A DNA stretch of 5,696 nt from Clostridiales bacterium (GTDB lineage: Bacteria > Bacillota > Clostridia > Oscillospirales > Oscillospiraceae), in assembly GCA_019418525.1 (NCBI GenBank), contig DYBS01000153.1, forward strand, positions 1 through 5,696, given 5' to 3'. Positions 5,052 through 5,696 of the stretch are shown here, one piece after another (within the stretch, counting starts at the first letter, position 1; the number at the start of each line of letters is the position of its first letter). The position numbers were made by a program, and so were the translations under genes. The notes beneath the pieces were generated by a model, which was not told the origin of the DNA, made no database searches, and saw only the letters and a list, made by a program, of their open reading frames with translations.

Positions 5052-5696
5052 TTATTGCCGTGGTAAATACAGGGAGAAAGTACTTCCCATCTCGGGTATG
5101 CTCTCTACCTTCACATAGCCGCCCTGCTTCTCCGCAATCTGCCGGGTGAGATAGAGGCCGATGCCCACGCCCTCGGCCTGATAAGCACCGGGAGCACGGT
5201 AAAAGCGCCCGAAGATTTTGGCCTGCTCCCCCTCGGAGATGCCCGGTCCAGTATCGCTCACCCGAATGGCGGAGAACAGCTCATAGTTTCTGACCTCCAC
5301 GGTTACCGCTCCGCCGGCGGGCGTATACTTCACGGCGTTGTCCAGCAGGTTGCACACCGCCTCCTCTGTCCACTTGGGGTCAAAGACAGCGGAGCCTGAA
5401 TGCGGTCCAAGGGTCAGGGCAACGTCCCGCTCCGCCGCCTTTGGGGCATACTGGGCGGCGGCACGCTCCACCACTGGGGTAATCTCGCCGGGCTGGGGGT
5501 GGAGGGCCAGGATCCCCGTTTCCAGCCGGGAGGTCTTGACCAATGCCTCGATGAGCGTCTGGAGCTTTTCCGCCTGGGCGGAGATGGCGGCGGCACAGTC
5601 CTTTCCCTGGGAGGTGAGAGGTTGTTCCGAGAGCAGCTGGGCGTAGAGCTGCAGATTGGCTACCGGAGTCTTGGTCTGGTGGGAGATGTCGGAGAT
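5052..5696 (-). CDS. Sensor histidine kinase, C-terminal 214 residues (partial)
   Basis: This is the catalytic half of a membrane sensor kinase that phosphorylates an OmpR-type response regulator. The visible part starts right at the dimerisation/phosphoacceptor helix, ISDISHQTKTPVANLQLY, whose His is the phosphorylated residue. The ATPase domain follows: N-box NLLDNAVKYTP, G1 DTGPGIS, F-box FGRFYR, G2 GVGIGLYLTRQI and the closing GSTFSLYLP. Nothing is missing in the catalytic core. The sensor and membrane segments and the start lie beyond the right edge, so input type and subfamily cannot be determined. It is the first gene of a right-to-left run with the acetyltransferase and then the ABC genes. 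This kinase-plus-ABC/FtsX layout is known from peptide-antibiotic sensing modules in Firmicutes. A response regulator gene is expected just upstream of the window. Confidence 0.95.
   Translation of the reverse strand: MSDISHQTKTPVANLQLYAQLLSEQPLTSQGKDCAAAISAQAEKLQTLIEALVKTSRLETGILALHPQPGEITPVVERAAAQYAPKAAERDVALTLGPHSGSAVFDPKWTEEAVCNLLDNAVKYTPAGGAVTVEVRNYELFSAIRVSDTGPGISEGEQAKIFGRFYRAPGAYQAEGVGIGLYLTRQIAEKQGGYVKVESIPEMGSTFSLYLPRQ

Overview
The window reads as a moderately high-GC, low-G+C-phylum (Firmicutes) chromosome fragment. Evidence is strong AAGGAGG-type ribosome sites, GC-rich third positions in the main genes, and a two-component kinase next to an ABC/FtsX transporter. An Oscillospiraceae-type gut clostridium would fit, but that placement is inference from style and not from a marker gene.

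All well-supported genes are on the minus strand and so read from right to left. From the right edge they are: the C-terminal 214 residues of a sensor histidine kinase (5696-5052, cut by the window); a GNAT N-acetyltransferase (5024-4536), 27 nt behind it and more AT-rich than its neighbours; a 107-nt regulatory gap; an ABC ATPase of the LolD/MacB/BceA type (4428-3760); and, 10 nt behind that, an 885-residue permease with two FtsX modules (3749-1092). A perfect 19-bp stem with a T-rich tail (1078-1034) closes the unit. The likely logic is that the kinase and a response regulator beyond the right edge sense an envelope stress or antimicrobial peptide and control the transporter.

The gap in front of the ATPase is the most interesting regulatory stretch. 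On the minus-strand RNA it forms a 15-bp hairpin with an AAAA loop and a U-rich tail, directly before the ATPase ribosome site. A possible 20-codon leader ORF with its own weak ribosome site runs through this hairpin and ends in an ATGA overlap with the ATPase start. This looks like a leader-peptide/attenuator arrangement.

Left of the operon terminator lies an AT-richer island of about 430 bp (about 600-1033) with no convincing gene. It holds a long imperfect inverted repeat, a pair of mutually exclusive hairpins and a 21-nt near-direct repeat. A weak 111-codon ORF crosses it. The island abuts a GC-rich minus-strand reading frame (648 to the left edge) that has no credible start codon. That frame looks like a protein gene that lost its 5' end at a rearrangement or insertion junction.
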